Shown: positions 8,738 through 17,706, counted from the first letter of the stretch. The stretch is DNA of 63,473 nucleotides from an uncultured Pseudomonadota bacterium (GCA_903921325.1 CAIXPL010000036.1:1-63473), one strand, 5' to 3'. Numbers and translations: made by a program. The notes: generated from the letters alone by a model not told the origin.

Positions 8738-9880
8738 ATGAAATACAGCGGCATCATGCGCATCGGCTTCAAACTGCTGATCAACGACAAGGCCAAGTTC
8801 TCGGCCCTGCTGATCGGCATCACCTTTGCTGTGTTCCTCATGATGCAGATGACCGCGATGTTCGCCGGCATTCTGAATCGCGCCTATTCAACCGTCACCA
8901 ACATAGGCGCAACCATGTGGATCATGGACCCTGCGGTCAACACGGCGTCATCATCGTTTCCGCTGCCGGCCTATCTGCTCGATGCAGTGCGCAGCATTGA
9001 CGGTGTGCTGTACGCAGTGCCGCTATTCATCGGCGGTGCGCAGGTGCGCCTGGCCAGTGGCACCTACCAGTCAGTCGCCGTCATCGGTCTGGATGACACC
9101 AGCCTGTTCGGCCGGCCCGCCCTTGAGCAGGGCAAGATCGAGGACATCTTCGCCGAGAATTCCTTCTTCGTCGTGCGGGATGCCGAGTTCGAGAAACTCG
9201 AGAATCCAACCATTGGCACGACGTTCGAGCTGAACGACCACCGCGGCGTCATTGTCGGAATTGCCAAGGTGGCGGCCAATGGGCTGAACGGTGTGCCAAC
9301 GCTCTACACCACCTTCAGACGCGCCACGGAATACATTCCGACGACCCGCTTCACCATTTCCTACATATTGCTGCAGGCGAAGAATGATGAGGCCATCGCC
9401 GGCATCAAACAGCGGGTGGCCGCGCTGGGGTATGTCGCAGTCACAAAAAACGAGTTCGAAAGCCGCATCGCGGATTTCTATACCTACAAGACTGGCATCG
9501 GCACCAACATTCTGATGATGACCGTGATCAGCTTTCTGGTCGGACTATCGATCTCGGGGCAGACTTTTTACAGCTTCATTCTGGAGAACCTGGAGAAGTT
9601 CGGTGCGCTTAAAGCGATCGGCGCCAAGAGCCGCGAACTGGTCTACATGATTCTGTTCATGGCGACCTTTACCGCGATGACTGGCTTTGGTCTGGGGATC
9701 GGCCTGGTGACCCTCATGATCTCGATAACTCACGTAAAGCTGCCCAACTACGCGGCCATCATCACCTTCGGCAACCTTGGAATGGCGTTTGTCATGGTCA
9801 TTATCATTGCGGCAATTTCAAGCTGGTTTGGTGTGCGCCGCGTACTGCAGATCGAGCCATTCGATATCTTCCGGGGCTGA
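8738..9880 (+). CDS. FtsX-like ABC exporter permease (DevC/MacB-type)
   Basis: Inner-membrane permease of about 380 residues. One N-terminal transmembrane helix (FSALLIGITFAVFLMM) is followed by a large periplasmic region and then three C-terminal helices in the FtsX arrangement, ending VRRVLQIEPFDIFRG. The ATG at 8738 gives MKYSGIMRIGFKLL, a typical N-terminus; an in-frame ATG at 8756 is the alternative. It closes an operon of ATPase, adaptor, outer-membrane factor and permease, all on one strand, consistent with a complete trans-envelope exporter of the DevBCA type. The substrate is not indicated. Confidence 0.9.
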   Translation: MKYSGIMRIGFKLLINDKAKFSALLIGITFAVFLMMQMTAMFAGILNRAYSTVTNIGATMWIMDPAVNTASSSFPLPAYLLDAVRSIDGVLYAVPLFIGGAQVRLASGTYQSVAVIGLDDTSLFGRPALEQGKIEDIFAENSFFVVRDAEFEKLENPTIGTTFELNDHRGVIVGIAKVAANGLNGVPTLYTTFRRATEYIPTTRFTISYILLQAKNDEAIAGIKQRVAALGYVAVTKNEFESRIADFYTYKTGIGTNILMMTVISFLVGLSISGQTFYSFILENLEKFGALKAIGAKSRELVYMILFMATFTAMTGFGLGIGLVTLMISITHVKLPNYAAIITFGNLGMAFVMVIIIAAISSWFGVRRVLQIEPFDIFRG

Positions 9881-9882
9881 CC

Positions 9883-10572
9883 TTAGAGAACGCCAAACAA
9901 CGCCCCCGCCCCGGCCGTGACGGCCATCGCTGCGGCGCCCCAGAACGTGACCCGCCAAATGGGCTGCCACAGCCCTGCCCCTCCGGCCCGCGCCGAGAGC
10001 GCGCCCAGCCCCGCAAGAAACACCAACGATGCGAGCGACACCCACAGAATCAGGTGCGTAGAGGGCACGGTGGCGACGACCGCAATAGGCAGCGCGGCAC
10101 CGACCGAGAAGCTGGCGGCCGAGGCGACGGCAGCCTGCAGCGGTCGCGCGGCAGTCGCATTGGACAAGCCTAGCTCGTCTCGCGCGTGTGCGCCGAGCGC
10201 GTCATGGCGGGTCAACTGGGATGCCACCTGAATGGCCAGGGCGCGGTCGAGGCCACGCTTGACATAGATGGTAGCGAGCTCGCCTTGTTCTCCGAACGGG
10301 TCTTGCCTGAGCTCGGCACGCTCGCGCGCCAGATCGGCGTTCTCGGTGTCTGCCTGTGAATGGACCGAAACAAATTCGCCGGCCGCCATCGACATGGCGC
10401 CGGCGATCAAACCCGAGACACCGGTCAGCAGGATCGCCTGATGCTCGGCGCCCGCTGCAGCCACCGCGAGCACCAGGCTTGCGGTTGATACGATGCCATC
10501 GTTGGCACCGAGCACAGCGGCGCGCAACCATCCAACGCGCTCGCTGAGGTGGTGTTCCAAGGGACGCCCCAT
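9883..10572 (-). CDS. VIT1/CCC1-family iron/manganese transporter
   Basis: 229-residue membrane protein of the VIT1/CCC1 family, which moves Fe2+ or Mn2+ across membranes. It has the characteristic first helix LRAAVLGANDGIVSTASLVL and second helix GVSGLIAGAMSMAAGEFVSV with the conserved MAAGE. A charged cytoplasmic segment (about 75-125) with E and R residues and three C-terminal helices follow. It converges on the ABC permease, with 2 bases between stops, and probably has its own promoter. It sits downstream of the PRC-barrel gene on the same strand. Confidence 0.9.
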   Translation of the reverse strand: MGRPLEHHLSERVGWLRAAVLGANDGIVSTASLVLAVAAAGAEHQAILLTGVSGLIAGAMSMAAGEFVSVHSQADTENADLARERAELRQDPFGEQGELATIYVKRGLDRALAIQVASQLTRHDALGAHARDELGLSNATAARPLQAAVASAASFSVGAALPIAVVATVPSTHLILWVSLASLVFLAGLGALSARAGGAGLWQPIWRVTFWGAAAMAVTAGAGALFGVL

Positions 10573-10632
10573 GGCCGTACCTGTGAGGCTAGCGCGCGGC
10601 TGGCAAGTCGGATCGAGCTGACCATTTCCCGG

Positions 10633-11319
10633 TCAACTCGTGGCCGAGCTGATCGACTTGCGCAGGCGGGCCGTCGCTGCACTGACATCGGTCTTGAATT
10701 CCTTCCAGCGCACGGCACCGGCCTGCTTCATTTCGCTCAGCTTGCCTTCGGCTGACTTGACATCGACCTCAAGTGCCGTGATCTGCAGATCGATCTTAGC
10801 CTTGGCGTCGGTGGCTGCCATGCCGGCCTTCTTGTCGAGATCAGCAAGCTTCGCACGCCCGGCCGCGATGTCGCGATCGGCTGTTGCGACGAATTGGTCA
10901 CGCTGGGTAGTGTCGCTGGCATACTCGAATTCCGCCATGCTCTTGATACTGTCCTTGGTCGCGCCAGGCATGACCAGCTTGCCCCCCTGGTCCTGAATCT
11001 GCGTGACGGGAATCGCCACATTGTGCCGACCAATGCCGACAAAGCCGCCGGCGCCGACGATGACATAGGTGACCGTTCTATCCGGCGAGATGATCAGATC
11101 TTCGATCTTCCCGATCGTCTGACCGGAATCATTGTGAATGCTCTTGCCCATCAGCGTCTTCTTGACACTCCAGCCAACGGCAATCTTGGTCGTTTCGGTG
11201 ACCGTTGTATTGACCGTCGTGGTGCCGCCAGCGACTTGCGCCAACGTCGGCCCGGCGCTGAATAGTGAACTGATGAGCGCGATCGTCGCGAGGTTCAGGG
11301 TGGTGCGTGTGGTATTCAT
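10633..11319 (-). CDS. Exported PRC-barrel domain protein with coiled-coil tail
   Basis: 228-residue protein with a signal peptide (residues 1-27, LATIALISSLFSAGPTLAQ). A PRC-barrel domain (about 60-130: GKSIHNDSGQTIGKIEDLII, VIVGAGGFVGIGRHNVAIPV) is followed by a helical, Lys/Ala-rich C-terminus like BON- and CsbD-associated stress proteins. PRC barrels act as structural or protein-interaction domains; no enzyme activity is implied. The ATG at 11319 is supported by the signal peptide and an AAGGAT ribosome-binding site. A CACAGAC-like box lies 83 bp upstream. Confidence 0.85.
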   Translation of the reverse strand: MNTTRTTLNLATIALISSLFSAGPTLAQVAGGTTTVNTTVTETTKIAVGWSVKKTLMGKSIHNDSGQTIGKIEDLIISPDRTVTYVIVGAGGFVGIGRHNVAIPVTQIQDQGGKLVMPGATKDSIKSMAEFEYASDTTQRDQFVATADRDIAAGRAKLADLDKKAGMAATDAKAKIDLQITALEVDVKSAEGKLSEMKQAGAVRWKEFKTDVSAATARLRKSISSATS

Positions 11320-11401
11320 TTTTGCATCCTTGTGTTGGGGTGCCACCATGCAACCGGGAGTGCTGATTGCCTGGAACGGTTGTAACGGCATCGGCTGATC
11401 A

Positions 11402-11420
11402 CGTCTGTTCGATAGCGCAC
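11402..11420 (-). promoter_or_regulatory. CACAGAC-type box upstream of PRC-barrel gene
   Basis: On the minus strand this reads GTGCGCTATCGAACAGACG. It matches the recurrent motif at the GAACAGACG end, as does the copy at 18011. It ends 83 bp before the ATG at 11319. Confidence 0.5.
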
Positions 11421-11453
11421 GGCTTCGCCTGTCCGCTGCCACCTGGCGCGTGA

Positions 11454-14267
11454 CTATTGCCAGCCGAAGTGGCGGATGTACACGCGCTTCATCAGGGTCG
11501 TCAGCGTGCAGTAACCCACGAGGATCGCTATCAACCAGCCGTAGTAGGCCACCGGCAAGGCCTGCAGCTTGAAGTAGCCCGCGAGCGCGCCTGCGGGCAG
11601 CCACAGACCAATCACCATGATGGCGAGCGTCATTGCCGTCAGCGGCCACGCCGCGCGGCTCTGCACGATGGGCAGCTTGGGCGTGCGCAACATGTGCACG
11701 ACCAGGGTCTGGGTCAGCAGGCCCACCACGAACCAGCCCGACTGGAACAGGGTCTGGCTGGCCACGCTGTTGGCACCAAATACCCACCACATCAAAGCGA
11801 AGGTGAGGATATCGAACAGCGAACTCAAAGGACCGAAGAACAGCATGAAACGACCCAGATCGGTCGGGTTCCACTTGAGCGGGCGGGTCACCAGATCGGA
11901 GTCGACGTTGTCGAACGGAATGCCCGTCTGTCCGATATCGTAGAGCAGGTTCTGGATGAGCAATTGCAGCGGTAGCATCGGCAGGAAGGGCAGAAAGGCA
12001 CTGGCCACCAGCACGCTCAGCACGTTGCCGAAGTTGCTGCTGGCGGTCATGCGGATGTACTTGAGCATATTGCAGAAGGTGGCGCGACCCTCGACGACGC
12101 CCTCATCGAGCACCAGCAGACTCTTCTCGAGCAGAATGATGTCGGCGGCCTCTTTTGCAATGTCAACCGCGCTGTCGACTGATATGCCGATGTCGGCGGC
12201 GCGCAACGCCGGTGCATCATTGCTGCCATCACCCATGAAGCCCACGACATGACCGCGCGAACGCAATGCGCGCACGATGCGCTCCTTGTGCAGCGGCGTG
12301 AGCTTGGCAAAGATGCTGTACTTTTCTGCCGCGAGCGCCAGGTCGGCATCACTGAGCGCCTCGACTTCTGTCCCCATCAGAACCGCGTCAGCTGGCACGC
12401 CTACCTGGCGGCAGACATGTACGGCCACCAGATCGTTGTCGCCGGTGAGCACCTTGACTGTGATTCCGTTCGCAGCAAGTTTCTGTAGCGCCGGTGCTGC
12501 GGTTTCCTTGGGCGGGTCCAGAAAGGCGATATACCCGATCAGCGTCAGGTCGACCTCATCGGCCACCGAGTAGGTCGCCTGAGTCGGTGGCAGGGTCTTA
12601 TAGGCCACCGCTACCACGCGCAGGCCCTCGGCGCTCAGCCGTGCCGTCACCGCCTGGGTGCGAGCGCGCAGTTCGGTATCCAATGGCACCGCCGGGATCA
12701 CCGGATCGCCTGCAAAGCCGGGGTCAGCCGGAGTCTGTGCGCGCACATGCGTGCAGGCGGCCAGCACCTCTTCGACTGCCCCTTTGCAAATCAGTTCGTG
12801 CCCCCGCTCCTCGCCTGCTTGCAGCGTCGCCATCACAACCGACATGCGCCGGCGGACGAAGTCAAAGGGAATCTCATCGACCTTCTTGTACGCATCTTTC
12901 AGCTTCAACTCTGTGGCCAGTTCGACTCGCTCGAGCACGGCACGGTCAAGCAGATTCTTGAGTCCGGTCTGGTAGAAACTGTTGAGGAAGGCGAAGTTGA
13001 GCACCTCGTCGCTGTCCTCGCCGTAGGGATCGGCGTGGCGCGCCAATGCAATGCGGTCTTGCGTCAGCGTACCGGTCTTGTCGGTGCACAGGACGTCCAT
13101 GGCACCAAAGTTCTGGATGGCATCCAAGCGCTTTACCACCACCTTCTTGCGTGACAACTGTACGGCACCCTTGGCAAGCGTGGTGGTGACAATCATGGGG
13201 AGCATCTCGGGGGTCAATCCCACTGCCACTGACAGGGCGAACAGCAGAGCCTCGATCCAGTTACCCTTCGTGAATCCGTTGAGCAGAAAGACGATCGGCA
13301 CCATTACTGCGGCGAAGCGGATCAGCAGCCAGCTCACGCTGTTGACCCCTGCCTGGAACGCATTAGGCCCGGCCTCGGTCGCCGATGCGTGCGCGGCAAG
13401 CGTGCCGAAATAGGTACGCCCGCCAGTAGCGAGGACCAGCGCGGTAGCGGTTCCGGAGACAACATTGGTGCCCATGAATACGAGGTTGCACTGGTCGAGC
13501 GGCCCACCGGCAGCGGCGGGCGCGCCACCAGGGTGCGTCGTCGCAACGAATTTCTCCACCGGCAACGACTCACCCGTCATGGCCGATTGCGCGATGAAAA
13601 GGTCGCGCGCGGTCAGCACACGGCAATCCGCAGGGATCATGTCACCTACGGACAGCGCCACGATGTCACCGGCCACCAGGTCGCGCTGAGGGATCTCGCG
13701 GGGCTTGCCCGAGGCAGCTGCGGTTGCATCTGCCGCAAGTGTTCGTCTGAATACCGAGGCGGTGTTACTGACCAATGCACGCAGACTGTCAGCGGCGCGC
13801 TGCGAGCGGCCTTCCTGCACAAAGCGGATGCCCGTGCTCAATGCAACCATGACCCCGATGACCACAGTGGCACTGGCGTCGGCGCTCACCAGCGATAACG
13901 TCGCGAGCGCAGTCAATAACAGGTTGAATGGATTAAGGTAGCAACGCCACAGGCGCAACCAACCCGGCAGGGGTGCCTCACGATGGACTTCGTTCGGGCC
14001 GTCTCTGCCCAGGCGACGGGCCGCTTCCGCGTCCTCCAGTCCATCAGCCTGCGATTGCAGGCGTGCCAGCGCTTGCGCGGGCTCTTCCCTGGCGGCGGCC
14101 AGCAGAAATGATTGCTGAACTGCCGCGCCCGGGCCACTTGCTACCCCTGCTGATGCCGCGGCGGCTGTCGAGGCCAGAGTCGACAACAGCGGACCGCGCT
14201 CGAAGTGCCACAACGCACGACGGCGGCGCAGGAATGTCGTGAAACCCTGAGTAAACGACTTGATCAT
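11454..14267 (-). CDS. mgtA: Magnesium-translocating P-type ATPase
   Basis: 937-residue P3B-type ATPase that imports Mg2+. Visible are the actuator motif MTGESLPVEK, phosphorylation site DKTGTLTQD, the nucleotide-binding domain, the hinge MGDGSNDAPALRAADIGIS, and ten predicted membrane helices with the family motif NPFNLLL near the first pair. Length and layout match MgtA/MgtB. An N-terminal extension of about 60 residues is Ala-rich. There is no mgtC and no clear mgtL-type leader in the 154 bases upstream. It is on the same strand as the PRC-barrel and VIT genes but separated from the former by 134 bases. Confidence 0.95.
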   Translation of the reverse strand: MIKSFTQGFTTFLRRRRALWHFERGPLLSTLASTAAAASAGVASGPGAAVQQSFLLAAAREEPAQALARLQSQADGLEDAEAARRLGRDGPNEVHREAPLPGWLRLWRCYLNPFNLLLTALATLSLVSADASATVVIGVMVALSTGIRFVQEGRSQRAADSLRALVSNTASVFRRTLAADATAAASGKPREIPQRDLVAGDIVALSVGDMIPADCRVLTARDLFIAQSAMTGESLPVEKFVATTHPGGAPAAAGGPLDQCNLVFMGTNVVSGTATALVLATGGRTYFGTLAAHASATEAGPNAFQAGVNSVSWLLIRFAAVMVPIVFLLNGFTKGNWIEALLFALSVAVGLTPEMLPMIVTTTLAKGAVQLSRKKVVVKRLDAIQNFGAMDVLCTDKTGTLTQDRIALARHADPYGEDSDEVLNFAFLNSFYQTGLKNLLDRAVLERVELATELKLKDAYKKVDEIPFDFVRRRMSVVMATLQAGEERGHELICKGAVEEVLAACTHVRAQTPADPGFAGDPVIPAVPLDTELRARTQAVTARLSAEGLRVVAVAYKTLPPTQATYSVADEVDLTLIGYIAFLDPPKETAAPALQKLAANGITVKVLTGDNDLVAVHVCRQVGVPADAVLMGTEVEALSDADLALAAEKYSIFAKLTPLHKERIVRALRSRGHVVGFMGDGSNDAPALRAADIGISVDSAVDIAKEAADIILLEKSLLVLDEGVVEGRATFCNMLKYIRMTASSNFGNVLSVLVASAFLPFLPMLPLQLLIQNLLYDIGQTGIPFDNVDSDLVTRPLKWNPTDLGRFMLFFGPLSSLFDILTFALMWWVFGANSVASQTLFQSGWFVVGLLTQTLVVHMLRTPKLPIVQSRAAWPLTAMTLAIMVIGLWLPAGALAGYFKLQALPVAYYGWLIAILVGYCTLTTLMKRVYIRHFGWQ

Positions 14268-14421
14268 GTCAGGTCAGCCGGTAGGTCGACCCGACATCAC
14301 GTTGACAGGCGCGCGGCCCCACCGCCCTGCCCGCAACACCTCATGCGTGGGAATGCGGCCGCGAACCTAAAGGGCGCGAGGACTGCGCGAAGTCAACGGC
14401 CGTTGGGCCAGAAACAAGTGA

Positions 14422-14667
14422 TCAGACCGCCTTATTGTGCGCGCCGTCACACATGGGCGGGTGGCCGGTGGCCTTGCAGCCGCAAAAATACACGGTGGCG
14501 CTCTCCGTGGCCGTGTACTTGAGCGGCACGAACACGCCGGCTGCCTTGTGCGAGCCATCGCAAAATGGCTGCGCCTTGCTCAGCCCGCACGCACACCAGT
14601 AATAGTCTTTGCCCTTCTCCACATCGACAGCAAACGGCGCATCAGAGGCTCGAACAGGTGATGTCAT
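14422..14667 (-). CDS. CDGSH iron-sulfur domain protein
   Basis: 81-residue protein with two CDGSH-type [2Fe-2S] sites: CACGLSKAQPFCDGSH and CGCKATGHPPMCDGAH. Both have the C-x-C-x(n)-C-D-G-[SA]-H pattern that binds a labile cluster through three Cys and one His. This small cytoplasmic protein of the double-CDGSH bacterial class has proposed redox or iron-homeostasis roles. It is divergent from the BON gene, and a CACAGAC-like box facing this gene lies 56 bp upstream. Confidence 0.93.
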   Translation of the reverse strand: MTSPVRASDAPFAVDVEKGKDYYWCACGLSKAQPFCDGSHKAAGVFVPLKYTATESATVYFCGCKATGHPPMCDGAHNKAV

Positions 14668-14722
14668 GGTGTATCTCTTGGTTAATCCACGGGAAGACCA
14701 TTCTATCTAGCGGAATTGCAGT

Positions 14723-14741
14723 CGACAGTGCGGCAGCGAAC
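14723..14741 (-). promoter_or_regulatory. CACAGAC-type box facing the CDGSH gene
   Basis: On the minus strand it reads GTTCGCTGCCGCACTGTCG, a slightly degenerate copy of the motif, 56 bp before the CDGSH start codon. With the opposite copy at 14771 it repeats the two-box divergent arrangement seen at 4917-4957, but with a wider gap. Confidence 0.6.
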
Positions 14742-14770
14742 ACGAAACCAATTCAACAAACTCGAAGGGC

Positions 14771-14789
14771 GTTCGCTGTCGCACAGACT
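14771..14789 (+). promoter_or_regulatory. CACAGAC-type box facing the first BON gene
   Basis: GTTCGCTGTCGCACAGACT matches the ABC-operon box at most positions. It ends 56 bp before the ATG at 14845, the same distance as at the ABC operon. Confidence 0.65.
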
Positions 14790-14844
14790 GGGGGCCGACT
14801 GCACGCGCATGGTCCGTGCTCCTCAACGAAATGGAGCAACGACG

Positions 14845-15498
14845 ATGAAATCCGATTCGCAACTGCAGCAGGATGTAATGGCTGAGCTGAAGTGGGAGCC
14901 CTCGGTGCATGCCGCGCAGATCGGCGTCGAAGTCAAGAACGGCGTGGTGACCCTGGCGGGCGAGGTCGGCAGCTACGCCGAGAAGTGGAATGCCGAACGC
15001 TCTGCCCAGCGAGTAAATGGGGTCAAGGCGCTGGCCGTCGAGATGACCGTGAGGCTGTCCGTATCAGGCAAGCGAACCGATGCGGAAATTGCCCAGGCCG
15101 CTCACAGCATTCTGGCGTGGACGAGTTCATTGCCCGAAGATGCCATCAGCGTGCTGGTCGAGCGCGGTTGGCTGACGCTGACCGGCGACGTCAACTGGCA
15201 ATACCAGCGTCAGGACGCCGCTGACAGTGTGCGCTACCTTCCGGGGGTCACCGGTGTGAGCAACCAGATCGCGATCAAGCCCTTGCTGTCGCCCGCTGTC
15301 GTCAAATCCGATATCGAGGCAGCGCTCAAGCGGCGTGCCGTTGCGGATGCCTCCAGCATTGCCGTTGAGGTGAGCGGGGCCGATGTGACCTTGACGGGCA
15401 CCGTGCATAGCTGGTCGGAGCGTGACCTGGCCACCCGGTCGGCCTGGGGTACGGCAGGCGTACGCCATGTTGTCGACAAAATGAGTCTGGTGTACTGA
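14845..15498 (+). CDS. Triple-BON-domain protein (paralogue 1)
   Basis: 217-residue protein made of three BON domains (about 3-70, 75-145 and 150-217), each with the V-x-L-x-G-x-V core: GVVTLAGEVGS, GWLTLTGDVNW and ADVTLTGTVHS. BON domains are thought to bind phospholipid or envelope surfaces, as in OsmY. No signal peptide is visible, so a cytoplasmic location is possible. ATG 14845 was chosen because the paralogue begins identically (MK[ST]DSQLQQDV) and a box lies 56 bp upstream. A tandem duplicate follows at 15652. Confidence 0.9.
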   Translation: MKSDSQLQQDVMAELKWEPSVHAAQIGVEVKNGVVTLAGEVGSYAEKWNAERSAQRVNGVKALAVEMTVRLSVSGKRTDAEIAQAAHSILAWTSSLPEDAISVLVERGWLTLTGDVNWQYQRQDAADSVRYLPGVTGVSNQIAIKPLLSPAVVKSDIEAALKRRAVADASSIAVEVSGADVTLTGTVHSWSERDLATRSAWGTAGVRHVVDKMSLVY

Positions 15499-15578
15499 CC
15501 GATAGCGACATTCGATGCAAACCGGGACACCTGCGCGCCTTTTCGGCGCGAATCCGGCTTGATCCAGATACCTTGTCG

Positions 15579-15596
15579 TGCGCAGACGCACAGACC
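15579..15596 (+). promoter_or_regulatory. CACAGAC-type box facing the second BON gene
   Basis: GTGCGCAGACGCACAGAC retains the CGCACAGAC core but not the GTTCG half. It ends 55 bp before the ATG at 15652. Confidence 0.55.
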
Positions 15597-15651
15597 GCTC
15601 GGGGTGCCCGGGACCACCCTGAGAGCCCCTCACCACATCAGGAGTACCAAA

Positions 15652-16305
15652 ATGAAAACCGATAGCCAACTACAGCAGGACGTCAGCGCCGAACTCAAAT
15701 GGGAACCCTCGGTACACGCTACCCAAATTGGCGTTGAAGTCAAAGATGGCGTTGTCACTCTGGCAGGCGAGGTCGGCAGCTTTTGGGAAAAGTGGAACGC
15801 TCAGAGCGCGGCCCAGCGCGTCGCCGGCGTCAAGGCGCTGAGTAGCGAAATCACTGTGCGTCTTAGTGGTTTGAGCAAGCGCACGGATACCGACATCGCC
15901 GAGGCTGTCGAGAACCGGCTTGAGTGGACCTCCTCACTGCCCTCTGGCGCGATCAAGGTGATGGTCGAGGCAGGCTGGGTTACGCTCACCGGCGATGTCG
16001 ACTGGCAATATCAGCGCCAGGTCGCCACCGATAGCGTGCGTCAACTCCTGGGCGTGACCGGCGTGAGCGACCAGATCGGCATCAAGCATTCATTGTTGGG
16101 CGCAGTCGTCCAGTCAGACATCGAGGCGGCGCTCAAGCGCACATCAATCAGCGAAGCCAACAAAATCTCCGTCAGAGTCGAGGGCAGCGCGGTAACGCTC
16201 TCAGGCACCGTGCACAGTTGGAACGAGCGTGACACGGCAACCAACTCGGCCTGGGGTACTCCGGGCGTGCGCACGGTGGTCGACTTGATGACGCTCGCCC
16301 ATTAG
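15652..16305 (+). CDS. Triple-BON-domain protein (paralogue 2)
   Basis: 217 residues, identical in length and three-BON layout to the preceding gene, with the cores GVVTLAGEVGS, GWVTLTGDVDW and SAVTLSGTVHS. The two proteins are clearly a tandem duplication that has diverged mostly in domains 1-2. ATG 15652 has a good AGGAG ribosome-binding site at 15640-15644. It has its own CACAGAC-type box, so the two copies can be expressed separately. Presumed stress-induced envelope or cytoplasmic BON protein; partners unknown. Confidence 0.9.
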   Translation: MKTDSQLQQDVSAELKWEPSVHATQIGVEVKDGVVTLAGEVGSFWEKWNAQSAAQRVAGVKALSSEITVRLSGLSKRTDTDIAEAVENRLEWTSSLPSGAIKVMVEAGWVTLTGDVDWQYQRQVATDSVRQLLGVTGVSDQIGIKHSLLGAVVQSDIEAALKRTSISEANKISVRVEGSAVTLSGTVHSWNERDTATNSAWGTPGVRTVVDLMTLAH

Positions 16306-16380
16306 GCTGCCACTGACTTGGTGAAGCGGCACCTCGCGCTCTTGGCGGGGGCCGCGACGCGCCGTTGCCGGACTGCCTGC

Positions 16381-16417
16381 GGGTGCGGCGGGGTGCGGCG
16401 GGGTGCGGCGGGGTGCC
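16381..16417. repeat. 10-bp tandem repeat
   Basis: Three perfect copies of GGGTGCGGCG (16381-16410) and a partial fourth lie between the converging BON2 and Crp/Fnr genes. The adjacent GCGCCGCC...GGCGGCGC can form a hairpin just before the Crp/Fnr stop, but has no T-run. Confidence 0.75.
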
Positions 16418-16448
16418 GAGGCCTGGTGTGCGCCGCCCCGGCGGCGCG

Positions 16449-17162
16449 CTACACCGCCGTCAAATCAGGCAGCAGCCGGTCGTATTCCTTCTTTACCACC
16501 GCGTAACATTCGCAGGTACGTCGTTCCAGACCCGGGCGGTCGAGCACGGTGATGTGACCACGCGCGTAGCGGATCAATCCGGCGCGCTGCAGCGTCAACG
16601 CGGCCTCGGTGACCCCCTCGCGGCGCACGCCGAGCATATTGGCAATCAACTCCTGGGTCATCACCAGTTCGTTGCCCTGCAGCCGATCAAGACTCAACAA
16701 CAGCCAGCGGCACAGTTGCTGGTTGAGTGAATGATGGCGGTTGCACACGGCAGTCTGCGCCATCTGCGTGATCAGCGCCTGCGTATAGCGCAGCAGCAGG
16801 TGCATCACCGGGCCGCTGCGATTGAATTCGGCCGTGATGAAGCGCGATTTGAGGCGAAAACCGCGCCCGGCGCTCTGCACCACGGCGCGGCTGGGCGTTG
16901 AACCGCCACCCATGAAAATCGATACTCCCACGACACCTTCATTGCCGACGATGGCAATCTCGGCAGATGCCCCATTCTCCATCACATAGAGGAGGGACAC
17001 GATCGCGCTGGTCGGGAAGTAGACATTGGTCATCGTCCCACCGGACTCGTAGATGACCTCGCCCAATGGCAGATCGACACTCTCAAGCGCGGGCTGCCAG
17101 CGCTGCCACTCGGCCTCGGGCAAAGCCCAGAGCAAATGATTTTTTCTGGGATCGGCGACCAC
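16449..17162 (-). CDS. Crp/Fnr-family transcriptional regulator (1)
   Basis: About 237-residue DNA-binding regulator. The N-terminal cyclic-nucleotide-binding-type beta-roll (LPLGEVIYESGG, VYFPTSAIVSLLYVMENGAS, VGNEGVVGVSIFMGG) is followed by a dimer helix and a winged helix-turn-helix (MTQELIANMLGVRREGVTEA). It lacks the Fnr cysteines, so it is not an Fe-S oxygen sensor; the ligand is unknown. GTG 17162 was chosen because GGAGG lies 8 bases upstream and the length then equals the second regulator; an ATG at 17240 would add 26 residues. It is a candidate controller of the CACAGAC boxes, which is inference. Confidence 0.88.
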   Translation of the reverse strand: MVADPRKNHLLWALPEAEWQRWQPALESVDLPLGEVIYESGGTMTNVYFPTSAIVSLLYVMENGASAEIAIVGNEGVVGVSIFMGGGSTPSRAVVQSAGRGFRLKSRFITAEFNRSGPVMHLLLRYTQALITQMAQTAVCNRHHSLNQQLCRWLLLSLDRLQGNELVMTQELIANMLGVRREGVTEAALTLQRAGLIRYARGHITVLDRPGLERRTCECYAVVKKEYDRLLPDLTAV

Positions 17163-17349
17163 CGCACGTACCTCCGGGTAAAAAGCCAGCACAACAGAAC
17201 GATGAAGTCCGCGCCAGTCCGCGCGCTCCGGCGCGGTCACGCGCCGGATGGCTGCATCTTCTCAGGCTACCCGCATTGCGATCTGTGCGCTATCAGACAG
17301 ACCCAATTAGGTTGCGTCAAGCAATGGCAAGAGAACAAAAGTGTCGCGT

Positions 17350-17706
17350 TCAGCGCTTGCGCGAGAAGAAAAACCCCAATGCCACTCCGACCGTCGCGGC
17401 CACTCCGATCGAGCGCCAGGGGTTTTCGGTCACGTAGGCTTGCGTCACGCGACGGGATGACTCGACGCTTGATTGCAGGCAGCCGCGAGTTTCAGAATAA
17501 GTCTCGCGCGCGGCGCTCAATTTGGCAGTCAGAGTATCCAATGCGAGCGCGACGCCGGTCTCCGATAGGCCCATGACACTGCGCACCAAGCCTTCCGCAT
17601 CGGTCACGATTCCATTGATATCACGCATCAGTCGCTCCTGGCAGTGGTTAAACGCTGCCTCGGACTGCGAAGTAGCGCCGTTCGTGTGTGGTGATGAATT
17701 GTTCAT
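17350..17706 (-). CDS. DUF883/ElaB-YqjD-like membrane-anchored protein
   Basis: 118-residue protein: a helical coiled-coil-like body, then the family C-terminus VTENPWRSIGVAATVGVALG with a single transmembrane segment and a basic tail FFFSRKR. ElaB and YqjD, the E. coli relatives, are stationary-phase, ribosome-associated inner-membrane proteins. ATG 17706 was chosen from the domain boundaries. The upstream DNA holds a CACAGAC box (76 bp away) and a run of 13-bp repeats. It lies upstream of the Crp/Fnr gene on the same strand. Confidence 0.88.
   Translation of the reverse strand: MNNSSPHTNGATSQSEAAFNHCQERLMRDINGIVTDAEGLVRSVMGLSETGVALALDTLTAKLSAARETYSETRGCLQSSVESSRRVTQAYVTENPWRSIGVAATVGVALGFFFSRKR

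Noticed and set aside
16430-16448. Rho-independent terminator at GCGCCGCC/GGCGGCGC
   Set aside because: The stem is good but there is no T-run on either strand; kept only as a note under the repeat.
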